Assembly: GCA_032622095.1 (NCBI GenBank)
Contig: CP136068.1
Location: 127,045,989 to 127,109,988 of the forward strand
DNA from: Siphonodentalium dalli
Lineage: Eukaryota; Mollusca; Scaphopoda; Gadilida; Siphonodentaliidae
Direction: 5' to 3'
DNA: 64,000 bases
Shown here: positions 47,326 through 58,500 of the stretch, piece by piece
Position numbering within the stretch: the stretch's first letter is position 1
Layout of the letters: every line of letters begins with the position of its first letter
Position numbers and translations under genes: made by a program
The notes under the pieces: model-generated
What the model was told of the DNA's origin: nothing
What the model saw: the letters and a program-made list of their open reading frames with translations, nothing else
Database searches by the model: none

Positions 47326-47875
47326 TTGTTTACAGTTCCTTATATTAAGGAATCTTATAACACCAAATATAGTCCTGGTATATCTTACAAATATGCCGCA
47401 AGTTTTAACAGTCCAACATGCTTCGACACAGGAGAAATCACTTTGGTTAAAACACAAACCAAAAGTAAAGAAGACCAGAACATTCCTAACGAAATACAGA
47501 TTATGTTCCTAGCGTTGTTTTAAGCTTCAGTGCGAGCCCACGCTGTATATCTTTGGTTACGTGACGAAGATCAATCGTTATATACTGCTCTATTAGTTCC
47601 AGCAATCTCTGATTGGCCCATCCGCGTGTTTCGCATTTGCTTTGTTTATGCCGACTTCAAGTTATTTTACACATCTGCTTTTTTCGACAATTTATAACAC
47701 GCCAATCAGCCCTCGACTAATGGAAGTTATCTAGTGAGGTCCGTTTTTACTGTAAATATCTTTTAGTCGTCGTCTGTTCTACAAAAACGTTCTGTCGTGA
47801 TTACAATAGGCATATGCATTGTAATCGCGGCGCACACCTTGGTTGATCAATTATGCACTCCCGATCATTTCATTA
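47326..47875. promoter_or_regulatory. 5' flank of TLR copy 2
   Basis: It matches the flank of TLR copy 1 (40802-41090 and 41470-41727) at high identity, with a deletion of the intervening segment. It ends where the 102-bp direct repeat begins. Confidence 0.55.
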
Positions 47876-47977
47876 CGCCATACTACAACTTCAGATTGAG
47901 GGTATTCGGACGAGTTGCATTGACATTTGCTTTGTCGTCGAAATCCTGCAGTTACTTTCCTGAACACTGGCACATTT
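47876..47977. repeat. 102-bp direct repeat, right copy bracketing TLR copy 2
   Basis: Same orientation and 100 of 102 bases identical to 46273-46374. On the minus strand one frame reads PVFRKVTAGFRRQSK, with no recognised family. Confidence 0.9.
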
Positions 47978-47999
47978 AGTGGCCCCCTCACCAACACAA

Positions 48000-48728
48000 T
48001 AAACAAATGTATTCAACGAGAGACCGTTTTACAGCACAGGCAACAACAAACATATATTTAAAGTAAATAAAGGTCGGTAACCGGACTTTATTGGATAACT
48101 TACATTGGTTTTAAATATCTGATTGTGATATTATAAATCCGGCTTCGAGTGTATGGAAAGAATAAATCCGATACGCAGGAATAATCTACAAAAGAAGACT
48201 AGTGTGCTCTATAATTAATTCAAGATTAAACAAAGTCAATTGAAATGTCATGATTCGGCACAAATACATACAAATATAGTCCAGATGAAACGATAACTGA
48301 AGCTGGAGACTATGGAGTATTGATTGGTACTCACCGGACCAGGTGTATAAGACTGACAACATATTTAATTGGTAAGAGAAACTCATCACAAATTGTAAAT
48401 GTCTGGGGCTGATTGGGTGTTATAAATATGTTATAAGCACGGCGTCCGATTTATAATCGAAATAAATACCACGGGTAAATGTGATCTTTATTTCGCTTAT
48501 AAATCCGACGCCGTGATCGTAACGTGTATGTGGAAATTTAGGAATGCTAAAACGATATTGTTGCACTGAACTGAATAATCATATAATATCATAGAGTTGT
48601 GCTTTTATGACTATACTTTGGACGCTGTTTTGAGAATTTTCGCTGCACATAATTTGGATTGTCGATTCTGGATGATGTCGTAACCCTATTAATGGACATA
48701 GTCTGGTTAATCAATGGAAAAATGAGTA
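48000..48728. other. No gene; small hairpin at 48438-48515
   Basis: The hairpin pairs CACGGCGTCCGATTTATAA with TTATAAATCCGACGCCGTG. Nothing else was recognised between TLR copy 2 and the restart of duplicated flank DNA. Confidence 0.5.
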
Positions 48729-50825
48729 GATCAAACTCACGAAGAATAGTTGGCGGTGCTTGACAGATTATAATAACATGATAAATCTAATCAGAGGCGA
48801 CATAGTCGAGGGCATAGATGACATGTGCTCCCACATTTTTTTCACAAATCAGTCAATTACGGGTACCTCATAGTTGTGTGTAATGGTATTTTAATATAAT
48901 GTCAACCGAATTTTCTCTCTCAAAAGTTTCCCTGGGGAGAATAGCCCAGGATCCCATGGGGTGGGGAGGTATTCGCGCCATGATAATTCTGTTTTCGGTT
49001 GTGTCCCATTAATCTCTTGATATGACCCAAGTCTGGATCGCATTAGTAGATGTTGACACCACAGACTTCTCTGTTTAGTGTTAACCCAATGAATACATGT
49101 ATGTACCTGCATGCACTGAACTAACGATGCGGTGCGGTGCGTGTCCGACGATAATCCCAGTTTAAGGATGGATTATCTCTTCCTACATACGTGTTATATT
49201 GTTTCTGGGTATCAAATAATACATATGAGTAGAAGACATGTGCACCCATCTGGAAACGCCTCTGTAATATATAATGCGATATCAATTGGGACATTTTTGC
49301 GTTACTATTTTATAACAGACCGTCACGAAACATTCATGTGATCTCAGGTATGTTTCTCCCGGTTGCCACGCTCCGAACACTTCCGCTAGCCGTGTTTACA
49401 AATTCAAATAGAAGAATGGTGACAAACAAAATAAGCCAAAAGGTGCGCAGACTTACATATATTTTGGCAGTTATTTTTATCTGTTCTTCAATGCATATTT
49501 TTTTCAATTTCATTGAAGATGAAAATCATCGAAAATGGAAACCTATTCGAAAATGCCATTGACAAAGACTTAGTTCTGTAAATTAATTGTTAATTTTCTA
49601 TTGCTGGCACATACCACAACATGGTAACGCTTCCAGTAACGAGGAGCAATGCGATCCTATTTATTGCAGCATAAACAAACTTTTACTCCGGTTGCAACGT
49701 TAGCATGAGATTCCAAGGGTAAGTGGTTGGGGGGGACAAGTATTTCCACAACAACTTCATAAAAATCCATTAGAAATGCATCAAGTTGTCAGTCTCGGGT
49801 CCAACATCAAGTTGATAGCGGGTTAATTGGCTCGCATGTGCTTATGTCAGAGAAGGGGCGTCGCAGAGTCAAATTTGTCCGCGAATTTGTACGAACTTCA
49901 AAGTTTATCAAGAATACACAAAGTGCACTGATGGTTATTTGAAGAACCAATCCCGTCGAACTGGAATAGCTTATTATATTGAAATGCAAACGATGATACC
50001 ATAAAATGTCAGTTTTCTTACAAGCCTGCAATATAAATGTTATCGACCACGCAAAGGCGCAATTTCCAGGTAGCTACAATTTCTAAGGAAGTGGGATCTA
50101 TGCTATAGCCTGTGAATTATTTTTGCCATTGGCAAATTTGGCAAGTGGCAGCGCGAACCCTGGCTATAGGGTGGTAAAGAATGTTTTCAAAACACCCTTT
50201 AATATTACCCGTTAATTGAAAATAAAACAATCAACGCTCGTTATCGTAAATTCGTGGCTGGAAGAACATCAGTTGGAAATCATGGAAGGAAACGATGGTT
50301 GAATGTTTCTGTTATTATAAATAACCAGCCAATATCTACATGTAGTGAGAGGTGGATTGAATATTTTCCTATTTTCAATAAATTTATTATATTAATTCGT
50401 CATCGGTCAGAACGTGTCCAATGTAAGTAATCATTACCTACTGCTCTCAGTGTTATTCATGGGTTGAAATGAACCGTCGTGCATGTATAACGTCGCCTCT
50501 AACGGCGTTGGTGTTATCGGCACACTGTCATATCCTCGAGACTACATCGAGACCAAAGATATATATTACTTACATATCCTGTGTTTATTACACTAAATCA
50601 TGTTCGTCGAATGGTCAATCGTCAATTGGGTCATGCGTGTTATACGCCAATAAAACTCACAGCCAGCATATATAATATAGACTAATTAGTCGTTATTTCA
50701 CATGAAGAGTGTTGGGTTAACTTGCAATGTTGTGCGTGGTAAAGTTTCCATTTTGTAGACATATTTCAGAAAATAATCAGAACAATTTCATCTGATTTTA
50801 TGGAAAAGAATGAGGTAAAAGCTTA

Positions 50826-51625
50826 TATAAATATAATACTGCCAATTGCCAATAGCTCTTGCCAAATTGAACTGAGATTCTAATTGGACAACACTGCGGA
50901 GAAAGTTTTATTTTGTTCATCTTAAATATATTATGGTGCCCGGCTTTATGCTGGAAAATAAAATATATCCGCATATAAACACACACCATAAAAGCTTTCG
51001 ACAAGTTAGTATATTTCATGTATTAAAATCATGCACGGATGTCCTTGTTTGTAGGTTATAATTAGAAATAAAAGTTACCAAATTATGAAAATTTCCTGAA
51101 TAATATATACTAATAGTATAGTATACTGATAGTATGGATGCGATAATATCCACATAACACACTTTGTGTGAGCCGAGCGTTTGCTCATATAGCACGTAAA
51201 ACATGTGCGATAAGCACGACACTCAATACCATTGTGATTTGGGGGGTTCGTGATTCACGATGACCCATTACCCATTCGGTACCTAAATTTTGAGTGTCGA
51301 GAATTAGCGAGCGCTATATCGGTATGTTGTAAACACCGTGGTGGCAGTTTTAAACTAAGTTCAATTAGTAGTGTCTCCCCGGTGTTGAGTTTTTTGCTTC
51401 TCACACACTCTTTGCGAACTGCACTGTAACATAATATGGCTTTTGTTTACTAACACGGCGTATATGATCTTGTAAAACATGCTATTTATGCGATCGTTAT
51501 GATTGGTATAACAACAAAATCGGTCTTTGTTTTAATATTATTTCTATTTTTATATGGCGGTTTTATCGGATGCGACTATTTTAACAGCAATACCCATCGC
51601 GAAGGCGATCTGTATCTTTAATATA
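50826..51625. other. No gene recognised
   Basis: This begins where similarity to unit A ends and is ordinary AT-rich sequence. No coding, RNA or structured repeat was identified. Confidence 0.4.
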
Positions 51626-52057
51626 TGTGACCCGCCATATCAAATCCAGTCGTAAGTCGGGATTTTTTTACCCTGTGCCAATGCATTCTCGTATATATGC
51701 GAGTCGACCATAGGTCGCCTCGCATATATGAGAGAATGCATTGGCCTAACAATTTTTTATCATTTTTTTTAAATAAATGTTTCTTACAATTTTTAGGACA
51801 TAAAATAAAAAACATCCATTACCCTGCAGGGAGCCCCACACATATATAGAAGCATATAGAAGAGTGTCGTCTGCTCATGGTTGTCTGGGGCTCTGTATGG
51901 GTGAAATTATAAGATTGTTAAAGAATACAAGAAAACATTATTAAAATTGTAAAAAATTGTTAGGCCAATGCATTCTCTTATATATGCGAGGCGACCTATG
52001 GTCGACTCGCATACATAAGAGAATGCGTTACGACTGGATTTGATATGGCGGGTCACA
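51626..52057 (-). mobile_element. TA-hairpin MITE, copy 9
   Basis: TGTGACCCGCC...GGCGGGTCACA ends with TA on both flanks. The centre is in the reverse orientation, as in copy 4. The right hairpin has lost its last arm and the CACAGGG block (GAGAATGCG joins TTACGACTGG), consistent with a small internal deletion. Confidence 0.88.
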
Positions 52058-53315
52058 TATGTCAAAGCAATCTTCACCACAGCGCAACAGTGATACTTCC
52101 TTTTCTGATCGAGTCATCATGGGAGATAAACCATGCATGGCGTTTTGTATCAAAGTAACAATGTTTAACATGTAATACATAAAACAAAATCTGAAAACTA
52201 CGTTTAATACTGAATATTTTAAAATATCACGATTTACGGAGCACATACCCATCCGAATTATTATATGATCATTAAGTTTCTCCCGCAAACCCTATAGTAC
52301 TTGATTGGCATTGCTGGGTTGATATATCACGATATTAATCACCCTATGTGTGCCGATCGGTGTATTGATGTGGGTCGGTGTAGACCTGTTAACCGCGGGA
52401 ATTCCCATACGAGGGGTAGATTGGAAAACGTGGTTTGTCAAAGCACAGAGTGAAATTTTCTTAACTGTTTTTTGCTTTAATCATCGAACAAAGGAACCAA
52501 CAAACAGTAAGTATGATTGCCTAGTTAATAATATCGCATAATCGCGTCCCTTCAATACTTTTATCACAGCTTTTGCCTCGAAAAAGGTAAAATTCCTGTT
52601 TAAATCTCCATAACGTTTGCAAACCAAGACCGTTACTTCGGGAAACCAATTGAAATTATAGGCAAATATATTGAGAATCGATTTGGGTGCGTAAACCCAA
52701 CCATCAAAGCTATATTTCTTGGTGAAAATTTAGTTTGACGGAGGGCACTACCGAGAAACAATGGCACGAATATAGCACGAGAAGATCATCTGATAGTTAC
52801 GGTTTTACCGCAAATGTCCGGGAAATAGCAAATTATTGACATTCCAGTTTCATTGAGATTTTAATGGAATTTGAATTAAATGCAGCTGTTTCCTTATTCG
52901 ATGATCTGTTGGAATATGCAATTGATCTAATATCGATATGGCATGTCTGTAATAACCTACAACATTGTATTTATTACCTATCTAGTATATATGTGTGATT
53001 TATACAGATTTCCCAGTTAATTATCAGGTAGTCATATATATGTATATTGTCACTGCCGAAATTGACGTAATTTCCCCTTTGACGTTTAATTTCTTTTTGT
53101 GAAATTTCGTGCATAAATTGTCTTTTAAAAGTTGTTCCCAACAATTTAAACCACACACCAAGCTGCCAAATTTCCAGCTGGTATATGTAATAAACAGAAT
53201 AATCAACAGGCTGCGATGATTACGTGATATAACGCACTCAGTAGCTGTACTAACTTGTAAACTCCTTCATTCGGGTTTCTGTCAGGTCCATCCACCTTGT
53301 GACGTATATCACGTA
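52058..53315. other. No gene recognised
   Basis: Ordinary AT-rich DNA. Close to 53215-53315 an ACGTGATATAACGCAC block and a later GTGACGTATATCACGT block form a loose inverted pair. No gene seen. Confidence 0.4.
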
Positions 53316-53329
53316 ATCATTGAATCCAG

Positions 53330-54250
53330 CAGGAACAGGATTTGCGTGCCCGCCCGAAGGGCGGCACGAGGACGGTATGGGCTCACCCGGAGGTCGCCCT
53401 TACGCCCTGTCTTGAATTTTCTTGGATTTGTAGGTAATCTGTCTAGGTCGTGGCTCAGGAGGATCAGGTGAAGTGGGATTCTAGCTGTTAAGAGATTTTT
53501 TCTTTTTCTTTTCTTTTTCTTTTTGGATTCTTTTCGTTTCTTTTTTTGGTGGTGATGACTCACAGGATGATGATTCTGATTCTGATGGTGGTAGATTTGC
53601 GAAAATTTCTTCAATGGTGCTATTGAAACGTCTGATAGGCTCGTCTTCGTCTTCTTCCCAGTCTGGGTCGCTTTCTCTCACGGATCCGGCGGCTTCTGCT
53701 TTTGTTGAGTGCGAAGTCTCCGGCTCGGTGTATTCCGGAGTCTTCGGGACGAAGTCAGGGGGGTCCTCGTCTTCGTTTGTAATAACCTCGTCTGGCCGTG
53801 ATGGTGGTGGTGATGGTGATTCCATCCCCTGGGCAGACAGGACCGTGATCTGCTGTATGGGCGGAATCGACTGGTGTAGTTTCCGTCGACTTTTTCGCCT
53901 TCCATACAGCGAGTCTTTCGGCATCTCTCTTTTTCATCGATGGTGTTTTCTTTTTCTTCTTTCTCATTTTCTGTCGAGGCTTCCATGCTGATTCGGTAAT
54001 ATCCGAGCCCATCCCGGTAGTGAGACCTGAAAAGAGCTTTGCCGGGCCGGACTGGAAGTCCAGAATCAGCTGGTATCCGCCTTTGTGAGCGTGGAATGAC
54101 CAGCTCAGACAAGGCGTGACATGCACGGCTTCCAGCATGCTGGTGACACTAATTTGGATTAGCGGTGGCGAGTTCATCCTGAGAGGTGGCGATCCAAGCT
54201 CTCTGGAGGTCCGACTGCGAATGATGATGATGATGATGATGATGACGATG
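53330..54250 (-). mobile_element. 921-bp insertion flanked by a 14-bp duplication
   Basis: ATCATTGAATCCAG occurs at 53316-53329 and 54251-54264, bracketing the insertion as a target duplication would. The right edge is a GAT-repeat microsatellite (about 54219-54250), as at the 3' end of many LINE-derived copies. Yet the only protein-like frames run on the minus strand, away from that tail. The left edge is unusually GC-rich (CGCCCGAAGGGCGG). Class unresolved. Confidence 0.5.
53481..54200 (-). pseudogene. Frameshifted unclassified ORF within the 921-bp insertion
   Basis: Two overlapping minus-strand frames look like parts of one protein. The first (about 54200 to 53880) contains LSWSFHAHKGGYQLILDFQS and then a strongly basic block, KKKTPSMKKRDAERLAVWKA. 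The second (to 53481) continues with a proline-rich and acidic stretch (PSPPPSRPDEVI, DWEEDEDEPI) and a lysine-rich end (KEKEKKKKKS). A shift of one base near 53880 would join them. The basic helix suggests nucleic-acid binding, possibly an accessory ORF of a retroelement. I do not recognise the family. Confidence 0.45.
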
Positions 54251-54399
54251 ATCATTGAATCCAGTTGATTGATCTCAATATAAGTAAGTGGCATAGTATT
54301 CATTCACATGGTGATTTCTCTCATCGTTTCGGGGATGGTGCAGGCGTTTAAATATTTTCACTGTGGATCAAAGTGGACGAACCTGAGTGATATTGTAGA

Positions 54400-55506
54400 T
54401 CACAAATTCACAATGTCACAGATCACGGACAATGTGAGTTGCGCTATTTGGAAAAGTTTTTGGACCATGCAACAGGGACAGAGAAATACGCGCTGAAAGT
54501 TCATCGTCGTGGTGTCATTCCAACAGACATAGTCTCAGAGGGGGGAAGGATCGATGTTAAGGACGAGTCAATATTCATTGTCAATGTGAAATCGAAAGTA
54601 AAAAAACTCAACACACCTGTCAAGCGAAAACTAAACTATGAATCAAAACTAGTTGATGAACAAGAAGGAGGTTCAATGGATGATACCAGTGGCAGTAGTA
54701 TCCAAATAGACGAAACGCAATTTGAAGTTGAGATTGAGGAACTAACAGACCTGCTGCCAAAAGTGCTACAACGGTTAGAAGGTGATGGGCATGTCGATCT
54801 GTATATGGAGATGAATCGACTGATCGCCCATGGCTCACTGCCCTTAGACAATATATGTTATTTGTTATCCCCGGACTTAGTCCGGTTATTTTCTTTGCCA
54901 ACTACATCGATGATGCGATTTCCAAGAGAAACCAAAACGTCCTGGTTAGCTGGATATCGGCTATTTAGAGGAAATTTTCTTCGTTTCATACGGGGTCCTC
55001 AACACATTGGCGACTAAACTCAAGGATTAACAGAGAAAAACTACTATGACCCTCTAACACATAAGCTGAATGTTGCCGTACCTCATAGACTCAACCTTAT
55101 GACAAAGGACCAAGAATCTAAAAAAGACCAAGAATCTACGGGTTATCTTCGTGGTATTCGCCAAAACGTTATCCAGCAAGTAGCACATGTGTTTGGAAAA
55201 AAATATTTAAGATAGCAGTCGACGGAAAAAATATATGCAGAGGAAAAGTCAAAGTTCTTGGTGATGTTGATTGTTGGGGAAGAGAGACCGAGCCAACTCT
55301 GGAAGACAGACGGAAAACACTGGAGAATGACAAAGAAGCAGTATCAAGATGTTTGGAAATTATAGAAGATTGTGAGGCCTGTGGAATCGATGACTTGGAG
55401 TCAGTCTTATCTTCTGCATCTTCGGAATTAGTCGAGATAATACAACACATCATCACAAGACTCGTTGAGACCAACATAATTCTAAAAGCTAATGCAACTA
55501 TGGCTA
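54400..55506 (+). pseudogene. Unclassified protein-coding relic with one stop and one frameshift
   Basis: A plus-strand frame (ATG at 54439) reads LRYLEKFLDHATGTEKYAL, an acidic middle, then LDNICYLLSPDLVRLFSL and GYRLFRGNFLRFIRGPQ before TAA at 55015-55017. The same frame continues after the stop with protein-like sequence (LTEKNYYDPLTHKLNVAVPH) to TAG at 55213-55215. Coding then resumes in the -1 frame after a run of seven A residues (55197-55203) and reads AVDGKNICRGKVKVLGDVD through LVETNIILKANATMANSPGD, where the large palindrome begins. The two lesions argue for a dead copy of a cellular or transposon gene. No family is assigned. Confidence 0.5.
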
Positions 55507-58500
55507 ATAGTCCAGGAGATATTGGTCGACCTCTGCACCCCCCCCCCCCAGGACTTAACTTCACCCCAATAATTTTCTTCCTTAAGGTCTCCTCTAATTT
55601 TTTTCACTTGTTAACAAGAAAAAAAAGTGGCCGCAGAGACTCCAGACAAGATGGCGTCCATCATGGCGGCCATTTTTAAAAAATGCACCAGGTCTCTTTG
55701 ATCGCCGTTATAGTAAAGATGATGTCACATGCCGTCTTGTTTTCCGCTCGATTCGTTATGCTAATATACAACCCTTACAAATTAGCCAAAAATCCGACAC
55801 CAGAATCCAATATGGCGGCCAAGATGGCCGCCGAAATGTGAAAATATGCTATTTTTCTGACATGTTACCACCTTTCGATTGTCTGTTGGAAAATGTTAGA
55901 ATTTTTGCGTCATGTTATACATTTATCATATAGAGGAGTCATTGGCGAACACATGGGGACCATACTATTCATTCATTGCGGGATATTATTGTCCGATATC
56001 ACGTTTTCCCAAATGCCGGTATCATAGGTCAAAGCCGAATCTCCGTTAATAACGCGATGTTATGTTTCGAATCAATGAATGTCATTGCTATTATAACAAC
56101 ACCCATGCATATATATGTGCAGGAGATACTCAAGCTAGGATTCCTCTTATACCTAAGTTGAGGAATATTTACCCAAATCCAAGATGGCGGCCAAAATGGC
56201 CACCAGAAATACAAAATTGCCGAAAATCGCTGATTTTAACAACAGTGAGCATTATTGTCATGACAACTCCACACCTGCTTACTATTGTAAGTTGGGAACA
56301 CTTAGGCGAAGAACTTTCCTTGTACCATATCCAAATAAAAGTCCCCCAAATCCAAAAAGGCGCCCACAATGGCGGACAGATTTTGAAAAATCACCGAAAT
56401 TCCCTCATATTCACATCATTGGGCATTAATGTCGAGACAACTCCATCCATGCTTACAATTGAGTTGGAAATACTGAGATGAGGTAATTACATTACATCTC
56501 ATGCAAGAAATTGTTTTCCAAATCGAAGATGGCGGCCAAAATGGCGACCGAAATTTGAAAACAAGTCTACATTCCTTTACTTTCTTACGATGGGCGTTAT
56601 TGTTTCGCGATTTCTATCCACCATTACATGTTGACATGGAATAGTAACATGAAGTATTCATTCGGGTTTGGCAATTGATACTCACAGCCAAGATCGCTGC
56701 TAAATTGGCGGCTAGAAATTGGAAAGAAATCGATAATTTCACATATTAATTTCAACTTTTTGTCATAATATCGGTATGTATGGACGAAACTGTACATAAA
56801 CCATCTACTAGTTCAACTTAAAGTTATCAAAACGCATAACATAGCTCGTATCCTTCTGGAAAGATGAAAAACCACCATTAATATCGCGATGTGGCATTTC
56901 GAAATCCAGTCTCCACTTAGCGCCGATAATGGCCGTAAGCGTAGGTGCGCCGAATAGTTATATCAGAACAATTACCTGATAACAGATTCTGATTTGCCAC
57001 GTCACGTCCATAATTATCTGGACCAGCTTCCATTTCTTTGTCTGATAAATCTAGGTGGCTCACACCGACAAAGTGTTCACCACTTCCTGGGAGTAGGGTC
57101 CCTCTAATAATAACGTTTCAAACAATTCATTTTCCGGTGTCTAGCTTACGATTTTAAATAATTGCTAAATATGATATTTGTCCATCATCTTGAACTAGGA
57201 AGGCCATATGGCCGATGAGTACAAGCTTACAGAAGGTCATCTCTATGTATATGTCTCATACCACATGGGATAACGACATGTACACCTGGCGAACCAGTTA
57301 GCTAGTCACTTCTCAATAGATGGTTCGTCAACACACACTCAGCGAACGCATTGGCATATGTGGACAACTTCGACAGTGTTCGAAGGTTGCTAGCTGTCTC
57401 ATTCCCTTGGACAGATGTATATCGGCTAAGGAGAAGACCCTAGTGTACAGACTACCCACACTTCTTGGCCATTATCATTATCCGAAGCAAACTGTGTGAC
57501 GCCCCGCAGTTGCCTCGTCGAATATCTCCCAGCAGAGAAGAACAATGCTCGCGGTGCTAGTTTGTGGACATGCGCCATGATAGTGGGAATAAAATGGGCC
57601 ACTGTATACACCACCACCCCTACACCTGGTGTATGTTTAATATATCGAATGTCATGCGTGTCGGTTTTATTTGGTGTGGTAAGATTGTATTTCCACATCC
57701 GTTTCGAAGCCTTTCTGATTCAACTACGTACACTTTTGTCTGGATAATACTATGCTAGTCTCCCTCAAAACAGTCGGATGGACTAAAGGATAATGTCCTT
57801 GTAGCATGAATGTATGCGTATTTTGTTATCCTCTCTCGGGGATAGTGTCAGTATGTGGGCGGTATTATTCAAGAAAATGTCAGGAACTGTGGTGCATTTA
57901 TTTCACTATGTATTTAAAGAACAATTTACAGTCTCGATGGCAATGGCTGTGGACGTTGGGGAACGCGAACTTTATGATCATATAGCTTTATATATATAAC
58001 TTTAGAATATAGTAGTTAATGTCTCGTGCAGGAAAATGGTCGCAATGGTGATGTTACCAAGAAATCACTTGGTGTACCAACGTTTGTTGAACTGAATTCA
58101 AGAGCTCATCAACGTAACATTCCTCTGGATGTTCTTCGCGTTGAATATTTCACCCTTTTGTTGATGGCATTTGTACTTTCTTGAACCATACCACCCAGCG
58201 TGAGTATGACATATCAACCAACTATCAAAGGTATCGCCTTTAAGACTACACCCAGTCTTGGTGGGGCTTATACAACAGTAGCCAATGGCATACTCCTGGT
58301 CCAGTTGTTCAAGAACGGCTTCCAAACGATGGGAACATACAATCTTAGCATATAAGGAAAGCAAAGCCACACATGAGATCCTGTCTGAATCTAAAACATA
58401 ACAAAATAAGGGGCGGTGCAGTCATGGTCCAATTTCATTTCCACTATCATGACACATACCCACAAACTAGCACCGTATGTATTGTTATCATCTGCTTGGA

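Larger units (their letters stand above)
41725..50825. repeat. Segmental duplication, unit B (and part of a third unit)
   Basis: This is the counterpart of 29838-37390. Collinear blocks run 41725-46135; then a truncated TLR copy follows; then 48728-48890 (matching the start of unit A) joins directly to 48905-50825 (matching its second half). The restart suggests a third, internally deleted unit. No intact gene lies here. Confidence 0.75.

Noticed and set aside
53614-53991. A 125-codon serine-rich plus-strand frame
   Set aside because: It is antisense to the more protein-like minus-strand frames in the same place (basic and acidic blocks with plausible composition).
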